The translations under genes were made by a program, and so were the position numbers. The notes beneath the pieces are model-generated. The model worked only from the letters and a program-made list of their open reading frames with translations, did no database searches and had not been told where the DNA came from. Shown here piece after piece: positions 51,349 through 60,003 of a stretch of DNA of 60,241 nt (within the stretch, counting starts at the first letter, position 1; the number at the start of each line of letters is the position of its first letter). This DNA comes from JBCBSS01 sp039819065. GTDB taxonomy: Bacteria; Bacteroidota; Bacteroidia; Cytophagales; Cyclobacteriaceae. The stretch lies in NCBI GenBank assembly GCA_039819065.1, contig JBCBSS010000024.1, positions 1 to 60,241 on the forward strand, read 5' to 3'.

Positions 51349-52537
51349 TTTGATATGTTTTGTTAATGGCCTCGTAAATCGCTTTCACGCTGTTTTCCCA
51401 AGTATGACTCCCGGCAAATGCTTTTCTGCCCCTGGCTACTGATTCATTATCCTCTGCCATGGCCTTGTCCAACATCCGAACGAAAGTGGTATGATCTTCA
51501 GCGAGGTAGGTGTAGTCTTCGAAAACCTCCATGGCCTTGGTGGCGGTAGCAACCGTAGGTTTGCCCATGGCTAGGTACTCATCTATTTTGCGAGGGTAGT
51601 TGCCAATAGTCAAGGGATTGATTTGCTGCGGGTTAATACAAACATCAGCTCCTTTGACATAAGCAGGTAGACTATCCGGGGCTTTAGGACCCAGGAAGTA
51701 TACATTCTGTAAATCATGTAGTTGACTATTATTGAAAGCTTCATCCTCAGGACCTACTAATACCAGGCTCCATTGAGGGCGACTTTTAGCAATACTTAAT
51801 AGCAGTTCTATATCCAGACGCATATTGGTCAGATAGCCCACATAGGTGATACGAGGCCGAGGTATTTCCTTCATTTCTTCGGGCACCTCCTTTACCAGTT
51901 CCTCAGAGAACATTTCTGTTTCACAGCCTTGCCCGACATAGTAGGCATTGCGGTTGTGTTGTTTTGCATAATCCCTTAGGTAAGTAGAATTAGCCACTAC
52001 CAGATCAGATTTGTCCATGATTTCGGCCTCACATCGTATGCCATGCCGTTTAAAATAAGGTTGAATGATCAGGTAATCGCGTGTATAGTAGATATGAACA
52101 GACGGATTCAACAGTTCTTTCAGGTACAGCCCTTTGAACATCAAGCTGTCGTTGAAAATGACAAAGTTTTGAAAGCCGAGGCAGTCGGCACTGCGTTTGA
52201 TTTCTTCGGCCAGACGCTTGTTGTTCAAATAGTTAAGCCGATTGTATAAACCGGCAGGCTTGACCCAGTTGATCGATTCTGCCACCATTTTGGGATAAAG
52301 GATCCAAAGGTTATCAACGTTATTGACCAGATCGTTCTCGTAGCCCTTGATGACATTCAGCCGCTTCTGTATTTTAGGATCTCGCTTCTTCCTGATCTTT
52401 GAAATACGATCCAGGGGTGGATTCACGTAGAGCACCCGGTTGTGCTTTGCAAACTCGCGTGCGATGTTTTTGATGTTGCTGCCTATGTCAATGTCCCAGG
52501 GTTGATCAGCAACTATAATGATGTCTTTACCTCTCAC
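51308..52537 (-). CDS. family 4 type glycosyltransferase
   Basis: A 409-residue soluble GT-B fold enzyme. The N-terminal half starts with IIIVADQPWDIDIGSNIKNI, and the C-terminal half has the nucleotide-sugar site pattern RITYVGYLTNMRLDIELLLS, LVLVGPEDEAF, NVYFLGPKAPDSLPAYVKGA, and YPRKIDEYLAMGKPTVAT (the E of the ExxxxxE-like loop). The start is GTG 52537, inside the last codons of the SGNH gene (11-nt overlap). Donor and acceptor are unknown. It is part of the polysaccharide module. Confidence 0.88.
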   Translation of the reverse strand: MRGKDIIIVADQPWDIDIGSNIKNIAREFAKHNRVLYVNPPLDRISKIRKKRDPKIQKRLNVIKGYENDLVNNVDNLWILYPKMVAESINWVKPAGLYNRLNYLNNKRLAEEIKRSADCLGFQNFVIFNDSLMFKGLYLKELLNPSVHIYYTRDYLIIQPYFKRHGIRCEAEIMDKSDLVVANSTYLRDYAKQHNRNAYYVGQGCETEMFSEELVKEVPEEMKEIPRPRITYVGYLTNMRLDIELLLSIAKSRPQWSLVLVGPEDEAFNNSQLHDLQNVYFLGPKAPDSLPAYVKGADVCINPQQINPLTIGNYPRKIDEYLAMGKPTVATATKAMEVFEDYTYLAEDHTTFVRMLDKAMAEDNESVARGRKAFAGSHTWENSVKAIYEAINKTYQNEPVEQEKILSGH

Positions 52538-53489
52538 TTATCCTTTCGTTTTTAGTTGTCAAATGTTGTTCTAGCAATTCATTTAGCTCATCGAGTACGA
52601 ATGCCTGACCCTTTTCACTGAGATGGCCATGATCTATGAAAGTGTTGAAGTCCTCCGTGTACCTGGCATACTGATCAGTATTCAGGTCTATGATGATATC
52701 TTCTTTCTGAAATGCTGAATAGATCTGCTGTTGATAAGCTTGATATTGCTGTTTATTGATTTCTAGAATTTGGCGTGGGACAGGGGTGAAGTAAGCGAAT
52801 ACCTTGATGTCGTTGCTTCTCAGATAGTCAACTGTTTGTTCCAGTTCTTGTAAGGCGAGGGGATCTATCTTTGTCGATTCGGGCGCATTTTCCCTTACCT
52901 TTTGCATAATCTTCTCCTCGGGATTACCATCAGCCATGTACAAGTTGAAGTTGTTGAAACCATAGCTGTTGATGATACCCTTAGGGAATTTATGAGGCGC
53001 GATCTCCCATTCTCTTACCGCCTTGAATAGGTAGGTTCTGAAAAGGTTAGTAGAACCCAATGCACCGTAATATTCTTTAGGATCTATCATGGCACTTTTC
53101 TTACCATGATCTTTGGTGAGATAAGGATCCAGGCAGATAATGGCGAATCTCAGGTTGCCCTTTTGCACAATGTTCTCTACCAGATACCTGAGCTCAGATA
53201 TGTTAGCGCCCATGATACTGGCGTTATATACCTTGAATTGCTCTATCTGCTCAGTATTGAGGTTAGCCGATAGGGAAGGCCCTAGAATGATACCCTCAAA
53301 GTTCTCGGGAATGTACCGGAATGATAAAAGGTATTTGGAAGTCCTTTCATTGGTATACACCTCGATAGACCGATCGGTTGTATCATCGAATAACCCATAT
53401 AAATCCACTTTGTAATTGATGAAAGCTACGCTCGCTATAATCAATGTGGACATCAACAAAACCCTGGATAGAAAACTACTGTACTCCAT
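52527..53489 (-). CDS. SGNH/AlgJ-like partner of the MBOAT acyltransferase
   Basis: A 320-residue protein with one N-terminal membrane anchor (about 10-26) and a periplasmic domain. SGNH-hydrolase-like features: GPSLSANL after the first strand (Ser72 or Ser74 in the nucleophile position) and DHGHLSEKG near the end (D286 and H289 as the DxxH pair). AlgJ/AlgX/PatB-type proteins with this fold receive acetyl groups from an MBOAT protein and place them on polysaccharide. It lies 8 nt downstream of the MBOAT gene. It does not closely resemble any one named family that I can recall. Confidence 0.75.
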   Translation of the reverse strand: MEYSSFLSRVLLMSTLIIASVAFINYKVDLYGLFDDTTDRSIEVYTNERTSKYLLSFRYIPENFEGIILGPSLSANLNTEQIEQFKVYNASIMGANISELRYLVENIVQKGNLRFAIICLDPYLTKDHGKKSAMIDPKEYYGALGSTNLFRTYLFKAVREWEIAPHKFPKGIINSYGFNNFNLYMADGNPEEKIMQKVRENAPESTKIDPLALQELEQTVDYLRSNDIKVFAYFTPVPRQILEINKQQYQAYQQQIYSAFQKEDIIIDLNTDQYARYTEDFNTFIDHGHLSEKGQAFVLDELNELLEQHLTTKNERISER

Positions 53490-53497
53490 AAGCTGTA

Positions 53498-54889
53498 TTA
53501 AAAATCAAAGTATAAAAACTCACTGGCCGTGATCGAATTGATATAGATCACCCCTAATACTATCATGGCTGTTGCTGCCACCGCATGTCGCATGTCAGGT
53601 TTGAATTCAGCCAGCCGCTCGTTTGTGTTTTTGCCGAAGAGCAGGATTACCCCCAATATGAGTATAGGGAGACTGTAGAAGTCTGATATGACGGTTAATC
53701 CAGAAGCCGCGTTCATACCTATCATGGCATGAAGCACGTTGATAGCATCCTGCCATGAGGTGGCCCTGAAGAATACCCAGGCCACATTCACAAAGTTGAA
53801 GGTGATGAACAGTGCCAAAATGGACGGCATCTTCACACCCGACTTTTGCCATAACCTGTGTATGATCAGTCCTGCGCCATGCATAAAACCCCAGAATACA
53901 AAAGTCCATCCGGCGCCATGCCAAATACCACCGATGATAAAGGTGATCATCAGGTTGGTCAGTGTTTTCAATTCACCATTTCTATTGCCGCCCAGTGGAA
54001 TGTAGATGTAGTCCCTCAGAAACCTGCTCAATGTCATATGCCACCGACGCCAGAAATCCTGAATGCTTAAAGCTTTGTAAGGAGAATTGAAATTGAGTGG
54101 CAGGTTGATGTTGAACATTAAGGCCGCTCCGATTGCCATATCCGTGTACCCACTAAAATCAAAATAGAGTTGTATGGCGTAGGCCAGCGAAGTAACCCAA
54201 CCATCGATCAGGCTTAATTCTCCCGTATTGGCATAACCGGCATTGGCAATGGCTGCGAACGTATCGGCTATGATCACTTTTTTACCGAATCCCATAAAGA
54301 ACATGTAGATGCCTTTGGAGGCATTTTCATGGTTGAAATAATTACTCTTCTTATTGAAGAATTGAGGCATCATCTCAGTATGATGCACAATAGGGCCGGC
54401 AATCAACTGAGGAAAGAAGGATACAAAAAGGCCATAATTGAAAAAAGTATAAGAACCTGTCAGCCCTTTATAACTATCACACAGATAGGCAATTTGTTGG
54501 AAAGTGAAAAAGCTGATAGCCAACGGTAGTGCGATGTGCAACAGATTAAAGTCTGTCGATAAAAGACCGTTGGTGTTTTCTATCAGAAAATCAGTGTACT
54601 TGAAAAACACCAGCAAAAGCACGTTGGCTATAATGCCGATGGTTACAAATATCCTTTTCCATTTGGTCAATATCAGGTTAGAAACCAGCTTGCCAATTTG
54701 AAAATTGACCAGCATTGAACCCAGGATGATGGGTAAGTACCAGGGATTCCACCACCCATAGAAAAACAAGGAAGCTAAGAAAAGCCAAATCTTGGCTTGC
54801 TTCGGTTGATCGTAATGATTGAGTACAAAATACCCGAACAAAACGATGGGGAGGAAACAAAATATGAATTCTGCTGAGTTAAATAACAT
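53498..54889 (-). CDS. MBOAT family O-acyltransferase (AlgI-like)
   Basis: A 463-residue inner-membrane protein with about ten membrane spans. AlgI/DltB-type motifs: the LFNSAEFIFCFLPIVLFGYF start, FFTFQQIAYLCDSYKG, YGLFVSFFPQLIAGPIVHH, DFWRRWHMTLSRFLRDYIYI, and the active-site IIGGIWHGAGWTFVFWGFMH with the invariant His. Such proteins pass acetyl groups across the inner membrane for O-acetylation of exopolysaccharide or cell-wall polymers. It starts 6 nt after the OmpA-PD40 gene, directly linking the T9SS cassette and the polysaccharide genes in one transcript. Confidence 0.93.
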   Translation of the reverse strand: MLFNSAEFIFCFLPIVLFGYFVLNHYDQPKQAKIWLFLASLFFYGWWNPWYLPIILGSMLVNFQIGKLVSNLILTKWKRIFVTIGIIANVLLLVFFKYTDFLIENTNGLLSTDFNLLHIALPLAISFFTFQQIAYLCDSYKGLTGSYTFFNYGLFVSFFPQLIAGPIVHHTEMMPQFFNKKSNYFNHENASKGIYMFFMGFGKKVIIADTFAAIANAGYANTGELSLIDGWVTSLAYAIQLYFDFSGYTDMAIGAALMFNINLPLNFNSPYKALSIQDFWRRWHMTLSRFLRDYIYIPLGGNRNGELKTLTNLMITFIIGGIWHGAGWTFVFWGFMHGAGLIIHRLWQKSGVKMPSILALFITFNFVNVAWVFFRATSWQDAINVLHAMIGMNAASGLTVISDFYSLPILILGVILLFGKNTNERLAEFKPDMRHAVAATAMIVLGVIYINSITASEFLYFDF

Positions 54890-54895
54890 ATACTT

Positions 54896-57142
54896 CTACC
54901 TATAGCTGTCTTTATCTTCTACCTCTTCCTTGTTTTCCTCATCCTCTTCGGATAAGCCCAGCATTTCAAAATCACGCGTATATATTTGCACTACTTTGAA
55001 TTCAGTGCGCCTATTCACCTGGTGATCGGCTTCATCACAGATCGAGTTATCTTTGCAGTAGTTGAGTAATCTGGATTCACCATATCCTTTGGCAACTAAC
55101 CTTTCTTCGGTTATGCCTTTCTGAATGAGGTATTGCACCACTGACTCGGCCCGTTTTTGGGATAGGTCTTGATTGTAAAGCCAGTCACCTCTGGCGTCGG
55201 TATGAGAACTGATCTCCACTTTTACATTGCGATTGTCATCTAGCAGGCTGAAGAGCTTTTCAAGTTCCGGTACCGCATCTGCACGGATGTTGGCTTTATC
55301 GAAATCGTAGTAAATGTTCTCTATCTTGACCGGTTTATTGACCTCGATCTTTTGCATCGGTAATTCGAAATTGATCGTGGTTGGTTCGGTTAGTTTTTTC
55401 GTCGAAAATCGTTGGGATAGCGTGAAATGTTGCGGTTTGAAAGCTTTGAGTAGGTAGTTGCTTTCAGGCTGTAATGGTAGCTCCAGTTCTCCCTCGTTAT
55501 CGATGGTTAAGCTATCTACACGACCAGTGGTTTCGTTTTTAAGCGTGATTTCTGCCTCATTTTTTCCGAAAGGCAGTTTTGTTTCTTTACGTACCACTTT
55601 GGCTTGTACCAAAAGGTCAGCTGGCACCATCTCGATCAATAACTCAAATCTATCACCCAGTTTCAGCCCTGCAGTATTTAGGCTGTCCTTCACCGTCTCA
55701 TAGTGAGACTTTTTGAAAATCTTCCGGTAGAATTCATTTGGCTGTATGGTGAAACTAAAGTCCCCGGATGCATCTGATAATAAGTATTCTTCTTCAATGC
55801 CATCTCTCAATATCTGAATCCTGACATTCGGGAGTGGAAGCCGGGTAATTTGATCTATTACCTTGCCATCTACTTTAATGCCTTTTTGAATGAAACGTAT
55901 CTGGTAAATGTCATCATCGCCTTTGCCTCCCTTTCTGTTGGACGAGAAATAGCCAGTGGACTTATCCTTGTTGATGATCAACCCGAAGTCATCCGCTTCG
56001 GTATTCAAAGGGTAACCCATATTCTTCACCCATTGTGCTTGGTGAGCGTTATCTAATTGGGCTGAGAATATATCAAGGCCGCCTAAACCACCAAGGCCAT
56101 TGGAAGCAAAATAGAGTAGGCCATCGTCATGGATGTAGGGGAAGAGCTCGTTGCCTGCCGTATTGATCTTGTCCCCCAGGTTTACAGGTTCACTCCATTG
56201 CCCGTTTTGCCATGTACAGACGTATAAATCGGTACCGCCGAAACCACCGGGCTGATCAGAAGCGATATACAGATACCGGCCATCCTTGGTGACTGTCGGG
56301 TGTCCGTGCGAGTGTTCATTGTCATTAAAGGGTAGTTCTTTGGTCACGAGCCAATGTGCTCCACGACGCTCTGCTGCATAAATGTTGAGCTTGAGTATGC
56401 CATCCTCGCTTTTATCGGATTTGCCGTTATGAAAATCATTTCTGGTGATCAGCGCCTTGCGTTGATCATCGTAGAATGTCAAAGGCCCTTCATGATACTT
56501 CGAATTGACTTGCTTATGAAAGTACTGTGGTTTGTTTTTAAAATCGGTGTAATAGAGGTTGAGGAAAGGTTTGTAATTCCAGGCGTGTAAGCTTTTTGAA
56601 AAAACACGTTCCCGCCTGGCGGAGACATACACCAATCCATCATTGTAGAACATAGGACTGAAGTCGGCATTTTTGGAGTTGAAATCCATGTGCCTTACCT
56701 TCATATAAGCCGAATCAGCCATGAGCGCTTTGATGTTGGTCAAAGCCTGTATGTAGTGCAAAGCCCGGTTGTCCTTTACTTCCTCGGCATAATTTTCAAA
56801 CCAATAGATCGCCTCATCATATTTCTTGTTTTGAGTTAGCGACATAGCTAATCCGAACTTGTCCGAAGACTTCAAACGACTTAGCTTCTGTGCTCTTTTA
56901 TACCAGAGTTCTGCCTTAACCGGGTTGTTCAGCTTTTCATAGCATTTCGCCGTCTTGAGCATCACCAAAAAGTCTTTTTCCCCTTTCAGTATCTTCTCGT
57001 ATAGCTTCACTGCATCGGTATACTCAAAATTGGCGTAGAAAGCGTCAGCAGTTTGATGGAGATGTTTTTGTCCGAAAACCTCTATGGTCCATCCGGATAA
57101 AATGATTCCTATGAGCAATGTGTACTTTACCATTTTGATCAT
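54896..57142 (-). CDS. T9SS-associated OmpA/PD40/TPR protein (PorE-like)
   Basis: A 748-residue exported protein: signal peptide (about 1-24), TPR repeats (about 28-130: YTDAVKLYEKILKGEKDFLV, CYEKLNNPVKAELWYKRAQK), PD40 beta-propeller (about 160-415: GHPTVTKDGRYLYIASDQPG), carboxypeptidase-regulatory-like sandwich (about 425-510), a second beta-rich section and a C-terminal OmpA domain (about 615-725: VEISSHTDARGDWLYNQDLS). The tail is acidic. The order TPR-PD40-CarboxypepD-OmpA is that of the PorE-type peptidoglycan-binding protein of type IX secretion and of OmpA proteins encoded next to PorP/SprF. The start is one nt after the PorP/SprF stop. Confidence 0.9.
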   Translation of the reverse strand: MIKMVKYTLLIGIILSGWTIEVFGQKHLHQTADAFYANFEYTDAVKLYEKILKGEKDFLVMLKTAKCYEKLNNPVKAELWYKRAQKLSRLKSSDKFGLAMSLTQNKKYDEAIYWFENYAEEVKDNRALHYIQALTNIKALMADSAYMKVRHMDFNSKNADFSPMFYNDGLVYVSARRERVFSKSLHAWNYKPFLNLYYTDFKNKPQYFHKQVNSKYHEGPLTFYDDQRKALITRNDFHNGKSDKSEDGILKLNIYAAERRGAHWLVTKELPFNDNEHSHGHPTVTKDGRYLYIASDQPGGFGGTDLYVCTWQNGQWSEPVNLGDKINTAGNELFPYIHDDGLLYFASNGLGGLGGLDIFSAQLDNAHQAQWVKNMGYPLNTEADDFGLIINKDKSTGYFSSNRKGGKGDDDIYQIRFIQKGIKVDGKVIDQITRLPLPNVRIQILRDGIEEEYLLSDASGDFSFTIQPNEFYRKIFKKSHYETVKDSLNTAGLKLGDRFELLIEMVPADLLVQAKVVRKETKLPFGKNEAEITLKNETTGRVDSLTIDNEGELELPLQPESNYLLKAFKPQHFTLSQRFSTKKLTEPTTINFELPMQKIEVNKPVKIENIYYDFDKANIRADAVPELEKLFSLLDDNRNVKVEISSHTDARGDWLYNQDLSQKRAESVVQYLIQKGITEERLVAKGYGESRLLNYCKDNSICDEADHQVNRRTEFKVVQIYTRDFEMLGLSEEDEENKEEVEDKDSYR

Positions 57143-57143
57143 G

Positions 57144-58046
57144 TTAAAAATATCTGGGTGTGATCACTTTAGATTTGTTAAACCAGAGGCGATAATTGAT
57201 CATTATCTCATTGGTTCCATTCTGATATGCACCTAATTCAGTCAGATTCAGATCATAGCCATATCCTATACTCAGTTGAGGAAGAGGCTTGACACCTACC
57301 AGAAAGTATACCCCTGCCAGTGAGCGATATGAGCCCCCAAGCCAGATTTTATCTCGCCAGAAGACAGTAGCATTAAGGTCGAACTCCAATGGAGCACCTT
57401 GCACGACTTTGGTGAGTATAGAGGGTTTCAGCTTTAACTCATGGGATAGGTCAAATACATAACCTGCCATCAAGAATAAATGCCTTCCTCGAAGATCAGA
57501 TTCAACCAGGTCAGGTACGGATGCACCTAAATACAATCTTTCATTGTGGTAGTATAAACCTACACCAAAATTGATATATGTTTCCTGAGCCAAGCCACTT
57601 AAGGAGCCATCGTTGTTATCAGGCAGCAGAAGCCTGTTGAATTCATTCTTGACGCTGCTGTAGGTGCCTTGAACCCCCATGGACAGCGTAGCGTTGTCGA
57701 ATTTTATTTTATAGGCATAAGCCAAGTTCAAACCTGTTTCGCGGGTTATGCCAATACGGTCATTCATGAGAACGAAACCCACAGCGGAATTTGGATTGCC
57801 TAAAGGTGAGTGTGCACTTAATGTTTGGGTAACAGGGGCACCGTCAATGCCAGACCATTGGTTCCGGTACAAGAGTACGATGCTGGTTACATCATGTGTG
57901 CCTGCGTAGGCCGGGTTCAACGCAAAAGTGTTGAACATGTACTGTGAGAACATGGCCTTAGATTGGGCCATTAGATCTGACCCAATCGTAAGAACCATGC
58001 AAACCACCAACCTAAACCAAACAATATGGAATCTTAATATTTTCAT
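57144..58046 (-). CDS. type IX secretion membrane protein, PorP/SprF family
   Basis: A 300-residue outer-membrane beta-barrel with a signal peptide (about 1-27). The family opening QYMFNTFALNPAYAGTHDVT and VLLYRNQWSGIDGAPVTQTL is unmistakable, followed by LNLAYAYKIKFDNATLSMGV and the YGYDLNLTELGAYQNGTNEI stretch near the end. PorP/SprF proteins are needed for export or surface attachment of specific T9SS cargo carrying type-B (CHU_C) sorting domains. The gene sits directly behind such a cargo gene (3-nt gap), which suggests they are dedicated partners. Confidence 0.95.
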   Translation of the reverse strand: MKILRFHIVWFRLVVCMVLTIGSDLMAQSKAMFSQYMFNTFALNPAYAGTHDVTSIVLLYRNQWSGIDGAPVTQTLSAHSPLGNPNSAVGFVLMNDRIGITRETGLNLAYAYKIKFDNATLSMGVQGTYSSVKNEFNRLLLPDNNDGSLSGLAQETYINFGVGLYYHNERLYLGASVPDLVESDLRGRHLFLMAGYVFDLSHELKLKPSILTKVVQGAPLEFDLNATVFWRDKIWLGGSYRSLAGVYFLVGVKPLPQLSIGYGYDLNLTELGAYQNGTNEIMINYRLWFNKSKVITPRYF

Positions 58047-58049
58047 TCA

Positions 58050-59999
58050 TCACCTGTTCAACACCACAAAACCATTATAACTTCTTTCTCCTTGGTCGAC
58101 GGAAACGATATAAAAGTAGGTGCCATTCGGCAGCGGCTTATTACCCGTCACACCTATTCCGGTATTAGCCCGCCCGTTCCAGGCGATCAGCTCATTGTCA
58201 TATTCAGAAGCCTCATATACCAGGTTGCCCCATCGATTAAATATCTTTACTTCGTTGCTTTGGAAACACTCCAATCCATCGATTCTAAAAGTATCGTTGC
58301 GGCCGTCTCCATTGGGAGAAAACCCTTCATAGATGACCACACTACAGATTTGTTCTGGTTGAATACTGATGTAGATTGTGGCCGTATCACATAGAATGGG
58401 GAAGCCTGCATCGCATATCACATATTGAATGGAATCCAGACCTGTAAAGCCTTCATTAGGTGTATAGGTAATGCTTCCATTCTGTGCATCTACCGTAACC
58501 ATGCCATTAAAAGGCCCATTGGTGATCTCGAAACTGTTCAGATCGATATCATCCTCAGGATCGGCATCATTTACTATGTAGGATATCACTATTGACTGGA
58601 CATCAAACGGTATTCGTGTGGAATCATCCATGGCAATAGGAGGAGCATTGTCAGGATTGAAAGTCACGTTCAATGAAAATTTATTCACAAACCACCACGT
58701 GTTGATCGTCTGTGCGTTACCGATAGAATTGCAGCATCCGGAAATGGGCTCCCAAACGTGGCAAGGCGCCTCGCAACCATCTATGTCTACCATACCCATT
58801 GGCAGGACTGAATCGTCAAAGTGTAATTCTTCTATCTGCTCAACAGGGTGTATCGTACTGGCGATAAAGCCATTAGGGTTCGATTCTACGTCGAAAATAG
58901 GAATGTGTATGGGTGTTGAGCCATATTCGATGCTCACACTAAACTCTTGATCTTCTGCTAAGGGCGCGCCAAAGCCAGTAAGCTTATTCCATGTACTGGT
59001 GCTACTGCCGGCCGCAACATTGGTTAGAATCGAGACATCTTCTCCGCCTCTTTGAAAACCGGGTATGCTGTCCAGGTCTATAAATACTTCTATAATCCCT
59101 CTTTTGGACACTTCGATGTCTATGCAAATGTCTTCGCCACATTCATACATGATCGGCCGCCCTACCACTACCGGTGCCTGTTGGGCATAGGGGAAAATGC
59201 TAGAATCCGGCGGGTTGAGAAATATCAGGTATTCTGCCTGTCCTTCTTTGCCGAAAGCAGATTTTCGATCTGCTACTATATTACCAGTCGATAAAGGTCC
59301 TGTAGAATTGGCGAATATCTCAAAAGTAAAAGGCTTCATGCCATTACAATCGAAGGCGGAAACGGTGCTGTCTGCCGGAGAGTAGATAAAAAATTCCCCA
59401 AAGAAAGCATTAGTGAAGTTGCCGGTATTACCCGCCCATTTTTGAGACCACAACCTCCCGGTAATTACTTCACTGTCCACCTGATCATAGACGGTAATGT
59501 CGAAAAGCTCTATCACGAATTCCTGACCAGAGTATGTGACGGGATCACCCGCATTGAATTCAATAATATAATCTCCAGCCATAGAGGGCGTGAAACTCAT
59601 GGCCTGGTACCCGTTTGCCGCGATTTGCGCCGGGCCAGCTACTGCTTCGGCATAAGTGCTGATATGGCCAGGGCCACTATTGGTGATTAAGGTGGCAGGA
59701 ACAACTTGACTGCCATCGGGCCCTGTTATTCTATAGTAGATATTACTTCCTTGCGATATACTAAAGCCGTAGAACACGGTTTCTCTTGATGGATCCTTAA
59801 CACGAACCCTTAATTGCTCTGCCTCTTCGGCGAGGTAGGTGGCAAATCTTATGCTCAGGTCCGGCTGCAACATATCACCGATCCTGATATTACCTGAGTG
59901 TGTGGAAGAGGGACGATATTCTTTCGTCCCTTCCCCCATGGTCCAAACAGGTACAAGCAAAATGCTAAGTATAATCAAATATGTGAACGAATGCCTCAA
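58050..59999 (-). CDS. T9SS cargo with CHU_C (type B) sorting domain
   Basis: A 649-residue exported protein, read from TTG 59999. This codon begins right before the signal peptide (RHSFTYLIILSILLVPVWTM) and lies 4 nt after the upstream stop. A longer frame from 60113 runs out of frame through the LruC gene and was rejected. The N-terminal part (about 30-450) is beta-rich and unknown. A cadherin/tandem-repeat-like domain (about 455-550: APPIAMDDSTRIPFDV, SITYTPNEGFTGLDSIQY) follows. The last 95 residues form the CHU_C gliding-motility-type sorting domain (GFSPNGDGRNDTFRI, VKIFNRWGNLVYEA, LPNGTYFYIV). It is predicted to be exported by T9SS with the adjacent PorP/SprF and displayed on the surface. 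Confidence 0.88.
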   Translation of the reverse strand: MRHSFTYLIILSILLVPVWTMGEGTKEYRPSSTHSGNIRIGDMLQPDLSIRFATYLAEEAEQLRVRVKDPSRETVFYGFSISQGSNIYYRITGPDGSQVVPATLITNSGPGHISTYAEAVAGPAQIAANGYQAMSFTPSMAGDYIIEFNAGDPVTYSGQEFVIELFDITVYDQVDSEVITGRLWSQKWAGNTGNFTNAFFGEFFIYSPADSTVSAFDCNGMKPFTFEIFANSTGPLSTGNIVADRKSAFGKEGQAEYLIFLNPPDSSIFPYAQQAPVVVGRPIMYECGEDICIDIEVSKRGIIEVFIDLDSIPGFQRGGEDVSILTNVAAGSSTSTWNKLTGFGAPLAEDQEFSVSIEYGSTPIHIPIFDVESNPNGFIASTIHPVEQIEELHFDDSVLPMGMVDIDGCEAPCHVWEPISGCCNSIGNAQTINTWWFVNKFSLNVTFNPDNAPPIAMDDSTRIPFDVQSIVISYIVNDADPEDDIDLNSFEITNGPFNGMVTVDAQNGSITYTPNEGFTGLDSIQYVICDAGFPILCDTATIYISIQPEQICSVVIYEGFSPNGDGRNDTFRIDGLECFQSNEVKIFNRWGNLVYEASEYDNELIAWNGRANTGIGVTGNKPLPNGTYFYIVSVDQGERSYNGFVVLNR

Positions 60000-60003
60000 A
60001 TGA

